A stretch of DNA of 64,000 bases from Pseudomonas rhizophila (GTDB taxonomy: Bacteria; Pseudomonadota; Gammaproteobacteria; Pseudomonadales; Pseudomonadaceae). Location: the NCBI RefSeq assembly GCF_003033885.1, contig NZ_CP024081.1, positions 3,906,554 through 3,970,553 on the forward strand, given 5' to 3'. How positions within the stretch are numbered: the stretch's first letter is position 1; each line of letters begins with the position of its first letter. Position numbers and translations under genes: made by a program. Below are positions 51,515 through 61,440 of the stretch, in pieces. The notes under the pieces were generated by a model. The model did no database searches. It was not told the origin of the DNA and saw only the letters and a program-made list of their open reading frames with translations.

Positions 51515-52195
51515 ATGCGAGCGGCAGCCCTTTCTCTGCTCCTTTGTCTGGCCGGCGTGGCTGAAGCTGCGCAAATGCCGGTCGCTGCCCTACCCGGCGG
51601 CATGTTGGTCTACAAGCCAGTACAGAGTGTGCGCGAGCGCAAGTTCAGTGACATCGTCGAACAGAAAACCGATTTCAGTTGCGGCGCCGCCGCGCTGGCC
51701 ACGGTACTGCGCCAGGCCTATTGGCTTGACGTGGATGAAGAGCACGTCATCAAGGGCATGCTGGTCAAAGCCGACCATGACCTGGTCCGCACCCAGGGAT
51801 TTTCCATGCTCGATATGAAGCGCTACGTGGAAAGCATCGGCATGCGCGCCCGGGGCTACCGGATACCGCCAGAAAAGCTCGAGGCAGTGACAATTCCGGT
51901 GGTGGTCCTGATGGACATCCGTGGCTACAAGCACTTCGTGGTATTGCAGCGAGCCGACCAGCAATGGGTTTATATCGCCGACCCCGTACTGGGGCACAAG
52001 CGCTACGCCCATAACGATTTCGTCAAAGGCTGGAACGGCATCGTGTTTGCCATCGTCGGCCCGGGTTACGACAAGACCAACGCACTGCGCACCCCTCCGC
52101 AACCGCTAACGGCGCGTAACAAACTGGACGGGTTCAACCCGGTCAAAGATGCAGAGCTGATGGATTTTGGTTTCATACAGAGCGACTTTTTCTAA
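51515..52195 (+). CDS. fapD: C39-family peptidase of the Fap system, FapD
   Basis: A 226-residue periplasmic cysteine-protease-fold protein. After a signal peptide (ALSLLLCLAGVAEAA) the peptidase C39 triad is visible: C56 (TDFSCGAAALATVL), H140 (IRGYKHFVVLQ) and D156 (VYIADPVLGHKRY). The fold is the one used to process leader peptides of secreted bacteriocins; in Fap it is needed for fibril formation, probably by processing another Fap protein. It lies between fapC and fapE on the same strand. Confidence 0.93.
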   Translation: MRAAALSLLLCLAGVAEAAQMPVAALPGGMLVYKPVQSVRERKFSDIVEQKTDFSCGAAALATVLRQAYWLDVDEEHVIKGMLVKADHDLVRTQGFSMLDMKRYVESIGMRARGYRIPPEKLEAVTIPVVVLMDIRGYKHFVVLQRADQQWVYIADPVLGHKRYAHNDFVKGWNGIVFAIVGPGYDKTNALRTPPQPLTARNKLDGFNPVKDAELMDFGFIQSDFF

Positions 52196-52253
52196 TCGCC
52201 GACCAATCGCCAACCATAAGTACAAAAGGAGCAGGAAGCTCCGGGAGCAGCAC

Positions 52254-53000
52254 ATGAAAACTTCACGCTGGCTGGCGTTTGCCAGCCTTGCCGCGGCTGT
52301 GTCGGGCCATGCCCACGCCGGATTCAAACCCATCGAAGTCAAGGATCAGGAGCTTGCCGAACTGCGTGGACGCTATGTCATGCCCGGTCGGGTCATCAGC
52401 TTCGGCATCGTCATGAGCAGCACCTGGCGCAACGCCAGTGGCGACCTGATCGGCGCGAGCAGTTCCATGCAAATCCAGGCGGCCACCGTCAAACCCCAGT
52501 TCTATGTTTCAACGATCAAGCAGACCGGCAATGGCCAGGCCCCGCAACAGGGCAGCGGCAACATTGTCGGTGGCGCGGGCCTGGCCGGTGGCCAGGGCGT
52601 GACCCAGAGCGTGCGCGCCGCGGGCGATGGCAATTCCGCCTACAACAACGTCAGCATCAACGTCAGGGAAAGCAACCAGGCACCCGCACTGGTGCCTGCT
52701 CAAGGCCAGCTGCTGAGCAAAGGCCAAACCATCAGCGGCAGCAACGCCGCCGGCAGTGTCGCGGTTACCGCCACCGGCAGCGGCGTGCAGATGGCGATCC
52801 AGGCCAACCACAACCAGGGTAGTTCTCTGCAACAAGTCGCCCAGGGCGGCTTGCTGCAAAACACTCGCTTGCTGGGTAACAGCAACCTGGTCAACAACAT
52901 GACGCAACTCAACGTGGTGTTGAACAACAACGGCCTCAGCGCCGGAGCTTTGGACTGCAACCTGACCCAGCTGCGCGGACTGCGCAATCTCGGATATTGA
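52254..53000 (+). CDS. fapE: Fap minor fibril component FapE
   Basis: A 248-residue exported protein with a signal peptide ([20 protein letters not shown]) and a repeat-like Asn/Gln/Gly-rich mature part ([59 protein letters not shown]). FapE is known as a minor part of purified Fap fibrils with a possible chaperone or adaptor role. ATG 52254 is chosen for its signal peptide and the GGGAGCAG ribosome site; the frame extends upstream into fapD without support. Confidence 0.92.
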   Translation: MKTSRWLAFASLAAAVSGHAHAGFKPIEVKDQELAELRGRYVMPGRVISFGIVMSSTWRNASGDLIGASSSMQIQAATVKPQFYVSTIKQTGNGQAPQQGSGNIVGGAGLAGGQGVTQSVRAAGDGNSAYNNVSINVRESNQAPALVPAQGQLLSKGQTISGSNAAGSVAVTATGSGVQMAIQANHNQGSSLQQVAQGGLLQNTRLLGNSNLVNNMTQLNVVLNNNGLSAGALDCNLTQLRGLRNLGY

Positions 53001-53046
53001 ACTACGCTGCCTTGCGACCACTGGGCAAATAGGGACGGCATATTTC

Positions 53047-54309
53047 ATGTATCGATCCGTATCGTTGCGCGCTGTGATGTGCGTAAGCACCCTTTTACCG
53101 GCGCCCCTGCTGCAAGCAGCACCTGACGCCGACATTCAAGCACTGAAGCAGGAGCTTCTCGAGCTCAGACAACGATACGAGGTCCAGCAAAGAGCCCTGG
53201 CGGTACTCGAGCAGCGAGTCCGCCAGGTCGAAGATCAACCCGCTGCTCCCGCGCCCAAGCGCCTGGCCAAATCCCCAGCCGACATGAAAGGCAACCAGAC
53301 TGCGGCTGGCGGCAGCGGTTACGGGCAGTCCCTGGCCGATGATTCACAGCCCGCCCAGAGTGTCTCCAACCTCTATGACGAGGCCAGCGGCTTTTTTGGC
53401 GGTGGCAAGTTCAGCTTCGAAACCGGCGTGACCTATTCGCGCTACGACACACGACAATTGATTCTGAACGGCTTCCTGGCCCTGGACTCGATTTTCCTGG
53501 GCAACATCAACCTGGACAGGATCAAGGCCGACACCTGGACCCTGGACCTCACCGGCCGTTACAACTTCGACAATCGCTGGCAGTTCGACCTCAACGTACC
53601 GGTGGTCTACCGCGAATCCACCTATCAGTCCGGCGGTGCCAACCAAGGGGCAGCTGGGGTGACCAGCGAAGAAACCGTTACCCGCGATCCCACCATCGGT
53701 GACGTCAACTTCGGCATCGCCTACAAATTCATGGACGAATCGATCAACAGCCCGGACGCGGTGCTCACTCTGCGCGTCAAGGCGCCAACCGGCGAAGAGC
53801 CGTTCGGCATCAAGCTGCGCCAGTCCCAGGCCAACACCAACCTGTTTGTGCCTGAAGAGCTGCCCACCGGCAACGGCGTATGGTCGATCACACCCGGGAT
53901 CTCGCTGGTCAAGACCTTCGATCCGGCCGTGCTGTTCGGCAGCCTCTCCTACACCCATAACTTCGAAGAGTCCTTCGACGACATAAGCTCCACCGTCAAC
54001 CAGAGGATACCGGGCAAGGTGCGGATCGGCGACAGCTTCCAGATCGGCGCGGGCATTGCCTTCGCGCTGAACGAGAAGATGAGTATGTCGTTCTCGGTTT
54101 CCGACCTCATACAAAAGAAAAGCAAGCTCAAACAGGACGGCGGGGATTGGGAATCGGTGGTTTCCAGCGACGCCAATGCCGGCTACTTCAACATCGGCAT
54201 GACCGTAGCCGCCAGCGACAACCTGACCATCGTCCCCAACCTGTCCATCGGTCTGACCGACGATGCACCGGACTTCACCTTTAGCCTGAAATTCCCGTAT
54301 TACTTCTAA
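53047..54309 (+). CDS. fapF: Outer-membrane Fap secretion channel FapF
   Basis: A 420-residue outer-membrane protein. The signal peptide is [18 protein letters not shown] coiled coil (residues ~27-65, [20 protein letters not shown]) forms the trimerising plug region, followed by a low-complexity linker ([10 protein letters not shown]). A beta-barrel of alternating strands runs to the C-terminus and ends [11 protein letters not shown] with the terminal Phe required for insertion. FapF is the trimeric pore that exports the amyloid subunits. It is the last fap gene and a REP pair follows. Confidence 0.95.
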   Translation: MYRSVSLRAVMCVSTLLPAPLLQAAPDADIQALKQELLELRQRYEVQQRALAVLEQRVRQVEDQPAAPAPKRLAKSPADMKGNQTAAGGSGYGQSLADDSQPAQSVSNLYDEASGFFGGGKFSFETGVTYSRYDTRQLILNGFLALDSIFLGNINLDRIKADTWTLDLTGRYNFDNRWQFDLNVPVVYRESTYQSGGANQGAAGVTSEETVTRDPTIGDVNFGIAYKFMDESINSPDAVLTLRVKAPTGEEPFGIKLRQSQANTNLFVPEELPTGNGVWSITPGISLVKTFDPAVLFGSLSYTHNFEESFDDISSTVNQRIPGKVRIGDSFQIGAGIAFALNEKMSMSFSVSDLIQKKSKLKQDGGDWESVVSSDANAGYFNIGMTVAASDNLTIVPNLSIGLTDDAPDFTFSLKFPYYF

Positions 54310-54319
54310 CGCAGTGCCC

Positions 54320-54407
54320 TGTGGGAGCGAGCCTGCTCGCGGTAGTGGTAGATCAGTGACCTGTTGGTGACTGACACACCGCTACCGCGAGCAGGCTCGC
54401 CCCCACA
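54320..54407. repeat. REP pair (REPIN) after fapF
   Basis: TGTGGGAGCGAGCCTGCTCG is mirrored by CGAGCAGGCTCGCCCCCACA. It separates the convergent fapF and sigma-54 activator genes and may end both transcripts. Confidence 0.85.
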
Positions 54408-54428
54408 TCGAATAGGGCAAGGCTTGAT

Positions 54429-55754
54429 TCAGCGGATTTGATGCTTGTGCAGAAGCCGGTAGAACGTCGGTCGGGATATGCCCAGCACGCGGGCAGCAAC
54501 ACTCAGGTTGTCACTGTGCCGGTTAAGCACATCGCTCAACGCCTGGCGCTCAGCACGGGTCTTGTAGTCTTCAAGGGTGCCCATCGGCGCCACCGGCCCT
54601 TGATGACCTGTCAGGCCAAGGTCCATCGCTTCGATCTGCCGCCCCTCGGCCAACACCAGGCCGCGACGTACCCGGTTGGCCAGCTCACGCACATTGCCCG
54701 GCCAGTCATGCTTGCCCATGGCCACCAACGCGTCTTCACTGAAACTGCGAGGCCGGCGACCGGTTTCCTGACTGTAGAAATGCGAGAAGTGGCTGGCCAG
54801 CATCGACAAATCGCCATGGCGTTCACGCAACGGCGCCATCAGCACCTGCAGCACGTTCAAGCGATAATACAGGTCTTCACGAAACAGCTTGTGCTCGATG
54901 GCTGCTTCCAGATCCACATGGGTGGCGGCCAAAATCCGCACATCGACGGCGATCGGCTGGCTGCCTCCGACCCGCTCGATGTGTTTCTCCTGCAGGAAAC
55001 GCAACAGATTGGCCTGTAGCTCCAACGGCAGGTCGCCAATTTCATCCAGAAACAACGTGCCGCCGTGAGCCGCTTCGATCCGCCCGATCTTGCGCTGATG
55101 GGCACCCGTGAAAGCGCCTTTCTCGTGCCCGAACAATTCCGACTGGATCAAATGCTCCGGTATCGCGCCACAATTGATGGCAATGAACGGTTTGTTGCGC
55201 CGATGGGATTGGCGATGCAGCGTGCGCGCCACCAGCTCCTTGCCGGTGCCGCTTTCACCGCGAATCAACACTGGCGATTCAGCAGGTGCCAGCTTGCTCA
55301 ACAATTTGCGCAGCTCCCGAATGGGTTTGCTGTCGCCCAGTAATTCATGTTCGGGCTCATTGATGTGAATCGAGCCCTGTCCGCGCAAACGCGCCATGCC
55401 AAAGGCGCGCCCCAGAGTCACCTGAACCCGGGACACGTCGAATGGCAAGGTATGAAAATCAAAAAACCACTCGCAGACAAAGTCCCCCACATTCTTCAGA
55501 CGCAACACTTCCTGATTCAGCACGGCGATCCACTCGGTGCCGCTGCGGCTGATCAACTCCTTGACCGCCTCCGGCCGTTCCAGATGAAAAGGTTGAAGTC
55601 GCAACAGGCCCACATCGCACGTTCGATCGCCCGCATGTTCAAGGGAACAGCTCTCCACGTCCCAGCCAATGGTGCGTAATCCGGGCAACAGGCGATGGCA
55701 ATCATCGCAGGGATCAACCACGAGCAGACGACGCGACGTACTGGCTTCGATCAT
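54429..55754 (-). CDS. Sigma-54-dependent transcriptional activator (FleQ/VpsR-like)
   Basis: A 441-residue enhancer-binding protein. The N-terminal domain (residues ~1-130) is VpsR/FleQ-like, without a phosphorylatable receiver Asp that I can identify. The AAA+ domain shows Walker A (LIRGESGTGKELVARTLH), the sigma-54 contact loop GAFTGAHQRK, Walker B (GGTLFLDEIGDLPLELQ) and arginine-finger region (FREDLYYRLNVLQV). A Fis-type helix-turn-helix closes it (LSVAARVLGISRPTFYRLLH). AAGGA precedes ATG 55754. Its position directly after fapF, together with a -24/-12 promoter before fapA, makes it the likely activator of the fap operon; VpsR-like domains can respond to c-di-GMP. Confidence 0.9.
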   Translation of the reverse strand: MIEASTSRRLLVVDPCDDCHRLLPGLRTIGWDVESCSLEHAGDRTCDVGLLRLQPFHLERPEAVKELISRSGTEWIAVLNQEVLRLKNVGDFVCEWFFDFHTLPFDVSRVQVTLGRAFGMARLRGQGSIHINEPEHELLGDSKPIRELRKLLSKLAPAESPVLIRGESGTGKELVARTLHRQSHRRNKPFIAINCGAIPEHLIQSELFGHEKGAFTGAHQRKIGRIEAAHGGTLFLDEIGDLPLELQANLLRFLQEKHIERVGGSQPIAVDVRILAATHVDLEAAIEHKLFREDLYYRLNVLQVLMAPLRERHGDLSMLASHFSHFYSQETGRRPRSFSEDALVAMGKHDWPGNVRELANRVRRGLVLAEGRQIEAMDLGLTGHQGPVAPMGTLEDYKTRAERQALSDVLNRHSDNLSVAARVLGISRPTFYRLLHKHQIR

Positions 55755-56094
55755 GACTGATCCTTGGCGCCAAAATAAGGAATATGAGGAAAAACAGTCG
55801 TTTGGCGAACCTGCATGTAACAGTAGCAAGAAGTTGACACCTGCTTGTATCAATTGATTATCGAGTTCGCTTTAAAGTGGTTATAAGCGCGCGTTTCGTT
55901 AGTTGTCGCCCGCTTGAATCTTTCATCAAGCTTTCAAACAAAAGTCCAAAAGCCGGGTCTGAAAGAAAATCGAAATTTATTTAAGGAATGTGTGACCTGC
56001 CCCCCCTTACAAGACATCAGTACAAGTAACCAGCCGCCCGGTACGCCCAACCGACGGCACATCATTTGATTGGGCATACTTAAGAGATAACGCC
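55755..56094. other. 340-bp gap with one long inverted repeat
   Basis: The gap between the divergent activator and small conserved gene is AT-rich and codes for nothing I can see. GTACGCCCAA (56041-56050) and TTGGGCATAC (56070-56079) pair at 9 of 10 positions across a 19-base spacer and lie just upstream of the small gene, so they may be an operator or leader hairpin. Confidence 0.5.
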
Positions 56095-56361
56095 ATGAAC
56101 GCCCCGCTCCGTATCAACGAAGCTCTTTTGATTGCCGACCGCGCCTTTCGTCCTTTTCAATGCGTGGCCTGGGCTCCACAAGACGGTAATGGTGAACTGA
56201 GCCTGACCGTCATTGACCGCACCAATACTCATATTGGCCGCACTCAGATTCCAAGCAGTGCCTACACCGACCCGGCCCAACTGGCTGACTGCTTGAAACA
56301 GGCCCGTGCCGAGTTGAGCCAGGAAGGCTACACCCTGCAATCCTGGTCCATGCCTGAGTAA
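56095..56361 (+). CDS. Small conserved hypothetical protein
   Basis: An 88-residue soluble protein without signal peptide or membrane segment. The pattern RPFQCVAWAPQDGNGELSLT ... DRTNTHIGRTQIPS ... LKQARAELSQEGYTLQSWSM suggests a small alpha+beta fold. I do not know a function. The codon use and 5' region look like a real gene: ATG 56095 is followed by an unbroken frame with normal bias, and an inverted repeat lies upstream. Confidence 0.75.
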   Translation: MNAPLRINEALLIADRAFRPFQCVAWAPQDGNGELSLTVIDRTNTHIGRTQIPSSAYTDPAQLADCLKQARAELSQEGYTLQSWSMPE

Positions 56362-56548
56362 ATCCTTAGCGGTAAACCTGATGATGGATTGCAGGCTTTG
56401 CACTGGATCGAAAAGCCAGTGTTCTGGCACGATTCGCTGCTGTTTCTGCAGCGTCTGATAGTTGTGCATTGTCACATTCAGGGATTGAATGTTGCCCTCA
56501 TGCAGTCGTCGCCCCTCCGGGCTTATCGACACGCAAGGAGAGGCATGC

Positions 56549-57838
56549 ATGCTCGATCAAACCGCGTTTGCAATGCCGACGGCCGCAGCCTGTGCCGGCC
56601 AACTCGACCCAGGCTTTGCCGATAACGGTAAAGCCTGGGTGCATTTTACCGGTAGCTTCGGGAGCCGGACCACGGGCCTGACGGTCGATCATGCCGGAAG
56701 GATCCTGGTGGCAGCCCGGATCGAAACGACCGAAGGCAGCCGGTTCGGGCTTGCACGGCTCAACCACGACGGTTCGGCTGACGCGAGCTTCGGACACCAT
56801 GGCTATGTGATCGGCTCTTTTGAGCGCGGCTTCGAAGCCACGGCAGGCAAGGTGATGGAATTACCCGACGGCCGTATCCTGCTGTCCGGTCTGCACTACG
56901 AAAACACCGACCGCACCCTGCCCGCCATCGCGCTGTTCGATCAGCAGGGCCGCGCCGTTCAAAGCTTCGGCAGCGCCGGGCGGCAGGTCATACGGCTGTG
57001 CGGCAATCTTTCCCAAGGTCTGCGCGACACCTGGCTCCCACCCGGCGTACCGGGTCTTGAAGCCTGCGACATGCGGGTGCAGGCCGATGGCCGGATCCTC
57101 ATCCTCGCCAATCATCATTACCAATTATCTGACCATGTCGGCATCCTGATCCGGCTCCTGCCCGACGGCGCATTGGACACTTCGTTCAACAACCGCGGCT
57201 TTGTGATGGTCCGGCATCTGTTGAAAAACACTTGGCTGGGTTGTGTGGCGCTTCAGGCCGACGGCAGCATCGTGGTCGGCGGAGTGATTGACTTGCCCCA
57301 ACAAGGTTTGATGGCCCGCTATGATCCCAGCGGCACACTTGATGACAGCTTTGGCGAGGACGGTTTCCTGTCCATCACGACCCAACAGCACAGCGTGATG
57401 GTCAGCCAGATCGTCCAACTTCCAGACGGTGATCTGCAAGCACTGGGCAGCAGCCGCGACCCGATGCATTGCCTGTCGCTAAGAGTGGGCAGGGACGGCA
57501 AACCGGACCCTCGCTGCAATCAAGGACAGTGTCAGTTCCTGAAATTTGGCAACAGCGCCAGTCAGTGGACGGCGGCCCAGCTTCAAGCAGACGCAAAGCT
57601 GGTGACCGCTGGGGCCACCATCGGCGGTATCGAAACTGACTTCGTTCTGGCCCGGCACTTGCCGGACGCCAGCCTCGATCCGGATTTCGGTGAGGGCAGA
57701 GGTTGGGTCCGCACTCGACTGGGCTACAGCCTCGACACCGCCACATCCCTGGCGCTGCAGGCAGACGGGAAGATCCTGGTGGGCGGCTATTCTCTGCATG
57801 GCAAGTATCGAGCAGTGGTGGTGCGGTACCGGCCCTGA
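56549..57838 (+). CDS. Delta-60 repeat (beta-propeller-like) protein
   Basis: A 429-residue protein built from repeats of about 55-60 residues with the delta-60 signature L-D-x-x-F-x-x-x-G and L-x-x-D-G-x-I-L-V-x-G. Visible copies are QLDPGFADNGKAWV, SADASFGHHGYVIG, ALDTSFNNRGFVMV, TLDDSFGEDGFLSI and SLDPDFGEGRGWVR. Such repeats form a propeller and occur in surface or extracellular proteins. No classical signal peptide is evident after ATG 56549 (GGAGAGG upstream). The binding partner is unknown. Confidence 0.88.
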   Translation: MLDQTAFAMPTAAACAGQLDPGFADNGKAWVHFTGSFGSRTTGLTVDHAGRILVAARIETTEGSRFGLARLNHDGSADASFGHHGYVIGSFERGFEATAGKVMELPDGRILLSGLHYENTDRTLPAIALFDQQGRAVQSFGSAGRQVIRLCGNLSQGLRDTWLPPGVPGLEACDMRVQADGRILILANHHYQLSDHVGILIRLLPDGALDTSFNNRGFVMVRHLLKNTWLGCVALQADGSIVVGGVIDLPQQGLMARYDPSGTLDDSFGEDGFLSITTQQHSVMVSQIVQLPDGDLQALGSSRDPMHCLSLRVGRDGKPDPRCNQGQCQFLKFGNSASQWTAAQLQADAKLVTAGATIGGIETDFVLARHLPDASLDPDFGEGRGWVRTRLGYSLDTATSLALQADGKILVGGYSLHGKYRAVVVRYRP

Positions 57839-57851
57839 GGATTTGCTTGGT

Positions 57852-58673
57852 TCATCGAGCCAGAATGAATCGCTCGATTGCCAGCGCCGCGCCGTCTTCG
57901 GTGTTGGCTGCGGTGATGACATCGGCCTGACGCTGAATCGCCTCCTCCGCCTGCCCCATGGCAATCGACAACCCCGCACGGTGAAACATCGCCGGATCGT
58001 TGCCACCGTCGCCCATGGCGGCAGTCTGTTCCAACGGCACCCCCAGGAACGCTGCCAGGGTCGCCAGCGCTTCACCCTTGTTTGCCCGCATCGCCGTCAC
58101 ATCCAGATAGATCGGTTGCGAACGCGAGACCTGAGCCTGGCCCTTGAGCAGCGGATGCAAACGCGCCTCCAGCTCAACCAGTAGCTGCGTATTGGCGCTG
58201 GTGGCGACGATCTTGTCGATACGTTCCAGGTAAGGCTCGAAACTCTCGACTTGCACCGGCGGATAGCCAAGCCCACGCGTCTCCACCGGCACCATCGGAC
58301 CGTTGGCGTCGCGCACCAGCCAGTCACCGTCGGCAAACACCCAGACCTCGATATCAGGCTGGTCGGCGTACAAGGCCAGCGTCGCCAAAGCCGCCTCAGG
58401 TGGCAGGTAGTGCACGGCGAGGAAACTGCCGTCCGGGTGGACCAGCGTACCGCCATTGAACGCGGCGGTAGGCAGGTCCACGCCCAAGGCTTCGATCTGC
58501 TGCAACATCGCCCGGGGCGGCCGCCCGGTGGCGAGGCTGAACATCACGCCCGCCTCGCGCAACGAGCGAACGGCCTCGATGGTGCGCTGGTTGAGACTGT
58601 GGTCGGGCAGCAGCAGCGTGCCGTCCATGTCACTGAGTAAAAACCGGATGGGGTGTTTCACCTGATCACTCAT
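57852..58673 (-). CDS. Cof-type HAD-IIB phosphatase
   Basis: A 273-residue HAD hydrolase of subclass IIB (Cof/YidA group). Motif I is RFLLSDMDGTLLLPDH with the nucleophile Asp; a large cap domain follows, and motifs III/IV lie in ANKGEALATLAAFLGVPLEQ and AAMGDGGNDPAMFHRAGLSI. These enzymes dephosphorylate sugar phosphates and related metabolites. Its ATG lies eight bases before the end of zwf, so translation is coupled to the pentose-phosphate genes, which suggests a sugar-phosphate substrate. Confidence 0.92.
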   Translation of the reverse strand: MSDQVKHPIRFLLSDMDGTLLLPDHSLNQRTIEAVRSLREAGVMFSLATGRPPRAMLQQIEALGVDLPTAAFNGGTLVHPDGSFLAVHYLPPEAALATLALYADQPDIEVWVFADGDWLVRDANGPMVPVETRGLGYPPVQVESFEPYLERIDKIVATSANTQLLVELEARLHPLLKGQAQVSRSQPIYLDVTAMRANKGEALATLAAFLGVPLEQTAAMGDGGNDPAMFHRAGLSIAMGQAEEAIQRQADVITAANTEDGAALAIERFILAR

Positions 58674-60189
58674 CGAGCGCATGCCAAACGCGGCCATCGC
58701 GTGTCAGCAGGTCATCTGCGGCCGACGGACCATCTTCACCGGCCTTGTAGAACTGGACCGTCGCGTCCTGTTGCCAGGCATCGAGGAACGGCTGGACCAC
58801 ACGCCAGCCGTTTTCAATGTTGTCGGCACGCTGGAACAAGGTCTGATCGCCGGTCAGGCAGTCATAGATCAAGGTTTCGTAGCCCGTGGACGGTTGCATT
58901 TCGAAGAAGTCCTTGTAGGCAAATCCCAGCTCAATATTCGCCATGTCGAGGGTTGGCCCCGGCCGCTTGGCCAGCAGGTCGAACCACATGCCTTCATTGG
59001 GCTGGATCTGGATTCTCAAGTACGTAGGTTGCAGTTCATCGACTTCGGTATCGCGAAACTGCGCGTAAGGCGCCGGTTTGAAGCAGATGACAATTTCCGT
59101 GTCCCGCACACTCATGCGTTTGCCTGTGCGCAGGTAAAACGGCACCCCGACCCAACGCCAGTTATCGATCATCACCTTGAGGGCGACGTAGGTTTCGGTA
59201 TTGCTGTCGGGCGCGACATTCGCTTCCTCGCGGTAACCATTGACCGGTCTGTCGCCGACGTGGCCTGCGGTGTACTGGCCACGCACCGAGTTGGCGCGGG
59301 CCTGCTCCACCGACCAGGGGCGAATGGCCCCGACCACCTTGGCCTTCTCACCACGCACCGCATCGGCGCCAAAGGCGGCCGGCGGTTCCATGGCCACCAT
59401 CGCCAGCAACTGGAACAAGTGGTTGGGCACCATGTCCCGCAGGGCGCCGGTGTGTTCATAGAAACTGCCACGGGTTTCCACGCCAACGGTTTCTGCGGCG
59501 GTGATTTGTACGTGGTCGATGTAGTGATTGTTCCAGAAGGCCTCGAACAGGCTGTTGGAAAAACGGCTGACCAGAATGTTCTGCACCGTTTCCTTGCCTA
59601 GGTAATGGTCGATCCGGTAGATCTGTTTTTCGCTCATGACTTTGAGCAGGCAGGCATTGAGCGCTTCGGCGGTTTGCAGGTCGGAACCGAACGGTTTCTC
59701 GATCACCACACGCCGGAAGGCATCATCCTGTTCCTGAAGCAGCCCAGCCGCGCCAAGGCGGCGGACCACTTCACTGAAAAAGCGCGGCGCGGTCGCCAGA
59801 TAGAAAACCGCGTTGCCGGTGCCACTGGCGGCGATTTTCGCCGTCAGTGCTTGGTAGGTGCTGTCGTCGAGGAAGTCACCCTGAACATAACTGATGCCCC
59901 GAGCCAGGCTGGCCCACAGCACCGGGTCGAGCGCCCGGTCGGCATCACCGCCCTTGCTCGCCGCCTGGTGACGGATGAAATCCTCGAGTTTCCGGGCGAA
60001 GTCCACATCACTGATAGCATTATGGTCAACGCCAATGATCTGCAGGCCATCCCCCAGCAGCCCGTCGCGACTGAGGTGGTACAGCGCCGGCATCAGCAGA
60101 CGCTTGACCAGATCACCATGGGCGCCGAACAGAAACAGCGTGGTCGGCGGCGCGGGTTCTGCCTTGGATTTCCTGCCGATCGAGGTCAT
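58666..60189 (-). CDS. zwf: Glucose-6-phosphate 1-dehydrogenase
   Basis: A 507-residue enzyme that oxidises glucose-6-phosphate to 6-phosphogluconolactone with NAD(P)+. The nucleotide site reads [20 protein letters not shown] (His in place of the more common Ser of GASGDL) and the active-site motif is [40 protein letters not shown] matches the family further on. It overlaps gnd upstream by four bases (ATGA) and the HAD gene downstream by eight. Pseudomonads often have more than one zwf; this one is tied to gnd rather than to edd. Confidence 0.95.
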   Translation of the reverse strand: MTSIGRKSKAEPAPPTTLFLFGAHGDLVKRLLMPALYHLSRDGLLGDGLQIIGVDHNAISDVDFARKLEDFIRHQAASKGGDADRALDPVLWASLARGISYVQGDFLDDSTYQALTAKIAASGTGNAVFYLATAPRFFSEVVRRLGAAGLLQEQDDAFRRVVIEKPFGSDLQTAEALNACLLKVMSEKQIYRIDHYLGKETVQNILVSRFSNSLFEAFWNNHYIDHVQITAAETVGVETRGSFYEHTGALRDMVPNHLFQLLAMVAMEPPAAFGADAVRGEKAKVVGAIRPWSVEQARANSVRGQYTAGHVGDRPVNGYREEANVAPDSNTETYVALKVMIDNWRWVGVPFYLRTGKRMSVRDTEIVICFKPAPYAQFRDTEVDELQPTYLRIQIQPNEGMWFDLLAKRPGPTLDMANIELGFAYKDFFEMQPSTGYETLIYDCLTGDQTLFQRADNIENGWRVVQPFLDAWQQDATVQFYKAGEDGPSAADDLLTRDGRVWHALDE

Positions 60190-61166
60190 TTTTTCGGCGT
60201 CTCCACGTGACCACCGAAGCCAAAGCGCATGGCCGAGAGCATCTTGTCACCGTAGGTGCTCTGCTGGCGCGAGCGGAAACGGGCGAACAATGAACTGGAG
60301 AGCACCGGCACCGGCACCGCTTGCTCAATGGCCGCTTCGATGGTCCAGCGCCCTTCACCACTGTCGGCAACCTCACCGGAGAAGCCGTCCAGCTTCGGAT
60401 CGCTGGCCAAGGCGTCGGCGGTCAAATCCAGCAGCCAGGACGACACCACACTGCCGCGACGCCAGACTTCGGCGATATCGGCCACGTTCAAGTCAAATCG
60501 CTGCTCAGGTGGCAGGCTTTCGCTGGATTTGGTCTTGAGGATGTCAAAGCCCTCGGCGAAGGCCTGCATCATTCCGTATTCAATGCCGTTGTGGATCATC
60601 TTCACGAAATGCCCCGAACCGGCCGGGCCCGCGTGGATGTAGCCGCGTTCAGCGCGATCATCGTCGGACTTGCGGTCCCGGGTGCGCGGGATATCGCCCA
60701 TCCCTGGTGCCAGGCTGTCAAACAAGGGGTCCAGGCGCTTCACCACTTCGGCGTCACCCCCAATCATCATGCAATAACCGCGTTCCAGGCCCCAGACGCC
60801 GCCGGAAGTGCCGACGTCGATATAATTCAGGCCCTTGACCGACAACGCCTGCGCGCGACGGATGTCATCCTTGTAGTACGTGTTACCGCCATCAATGATG
60901 ACGTCGCCCGGCTCCAGCAACTCGCTGAGAGCGTTAATCGTGTCTTCGGTGGGTGCGCCGGCAGGCAACATGACCCAGACAGCCCGTGGTTTTTCCAGAC
61001 CGGCCACCAGTTGCGGCAGATCCGCGACGCCCGTTGCGCCCTCCTGGCTCAGGTTTTCAACAAAGGCGGCATTGCGATCGTAGACGACGGTGGTATGCCC
61101 ATTGAGCATCAGGCGCCGCGCAATATTGCCGCCCATGCGGCCCAGTCCAATGATCCCGAGTTGCAT
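60186..61166 (-). CDS. gnd: 6-phosphogluconate dehydrogenase, decarboxylating (short type)
   Basis: A 326-residue enzyme of the short, NAD+-preferring GndA-like class (about 300-330 residues against 470 for the long class). The nucleotide fold is [19 protein letters not shown], and the catalytic region carries [20 protein letters not shown] and [20 protein letters not shown] (Lys and Asn of the active site). It yields ribulose-5-phosphate and CO2 after Zwf. It is the first gene of the gnd-zwf-HAD set. The gap upstream (61167-61440) shows no gene. Confidence 0.94.
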   Translation of the reverse strand: MQLGIIGLGRMGGNIARRLMLNGHTTVVYDRNAAFVENLSQEGATGVADLPQLVAGLEKPRAVWVMLPAGAPTEDTINALSELLEPGDVIIDGGNTYYKDDIRRAQALSVKGLNYIDVGTSGGVWGLERGYCMMIGGDAEVVKRLDPLFDSLAPGMGDIPRTRDRKSDDDRAERGYIHAGPAGSGHFVKMIHNGIEYGMMQAFAEGFDILKTKSSESLPPEQRFDLNVADIAEVWRRGSVVSSWLLDLTADALASDPKLDGFSGEVADSGEGRWTIEAAIEQAVPVPVLSSSLFARFRSRQQSTYGDKMLSAMRFGFGGHVETPKK

Positions 61167-61440
61167 GTGCTGATGCTCCCTACTACAAATAAAGGTGTGT
61201 CAAAGGTTTAGCTCAATCGACGAGTGGAGGTTAGTCCAGAGCATTGCTGCATAGTTTCCGGGTAATTCGAGCGATCACAAGGGATAACGCTCCAGATCCG
61301 GCCAAAGACACAGCGACCATGAAAAATAAAAAAGTTCCAATCACAAGCAAAAGAAATCAGAATCGGCGCCGATAGTAGAGGTGTCGACCAAATACTGGCG
61401 ACATCTCTATAGTTGATGTACGCCATTTGCGAGGTGAGCA

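Noticed and set aside
53344..54114. 256-codon open frame antisense to fapF
   Set aside because: Shadow of the fapF barrel; no ribosome site or protein signature.
21432..54407. Recurring short palindromes as a possible CRISPR array
   Set aside because: The copies are scattered between genes in inverted pairs, without regular spacers or cas genes; they are REP elements.
55754..55860. Possible -24/-12 promoter before the sigma-54 activator (GGTG...TTGC)
   Set aside because: GG and GC are 12 bases apart instead of 10, so it does not fit sigma-54.
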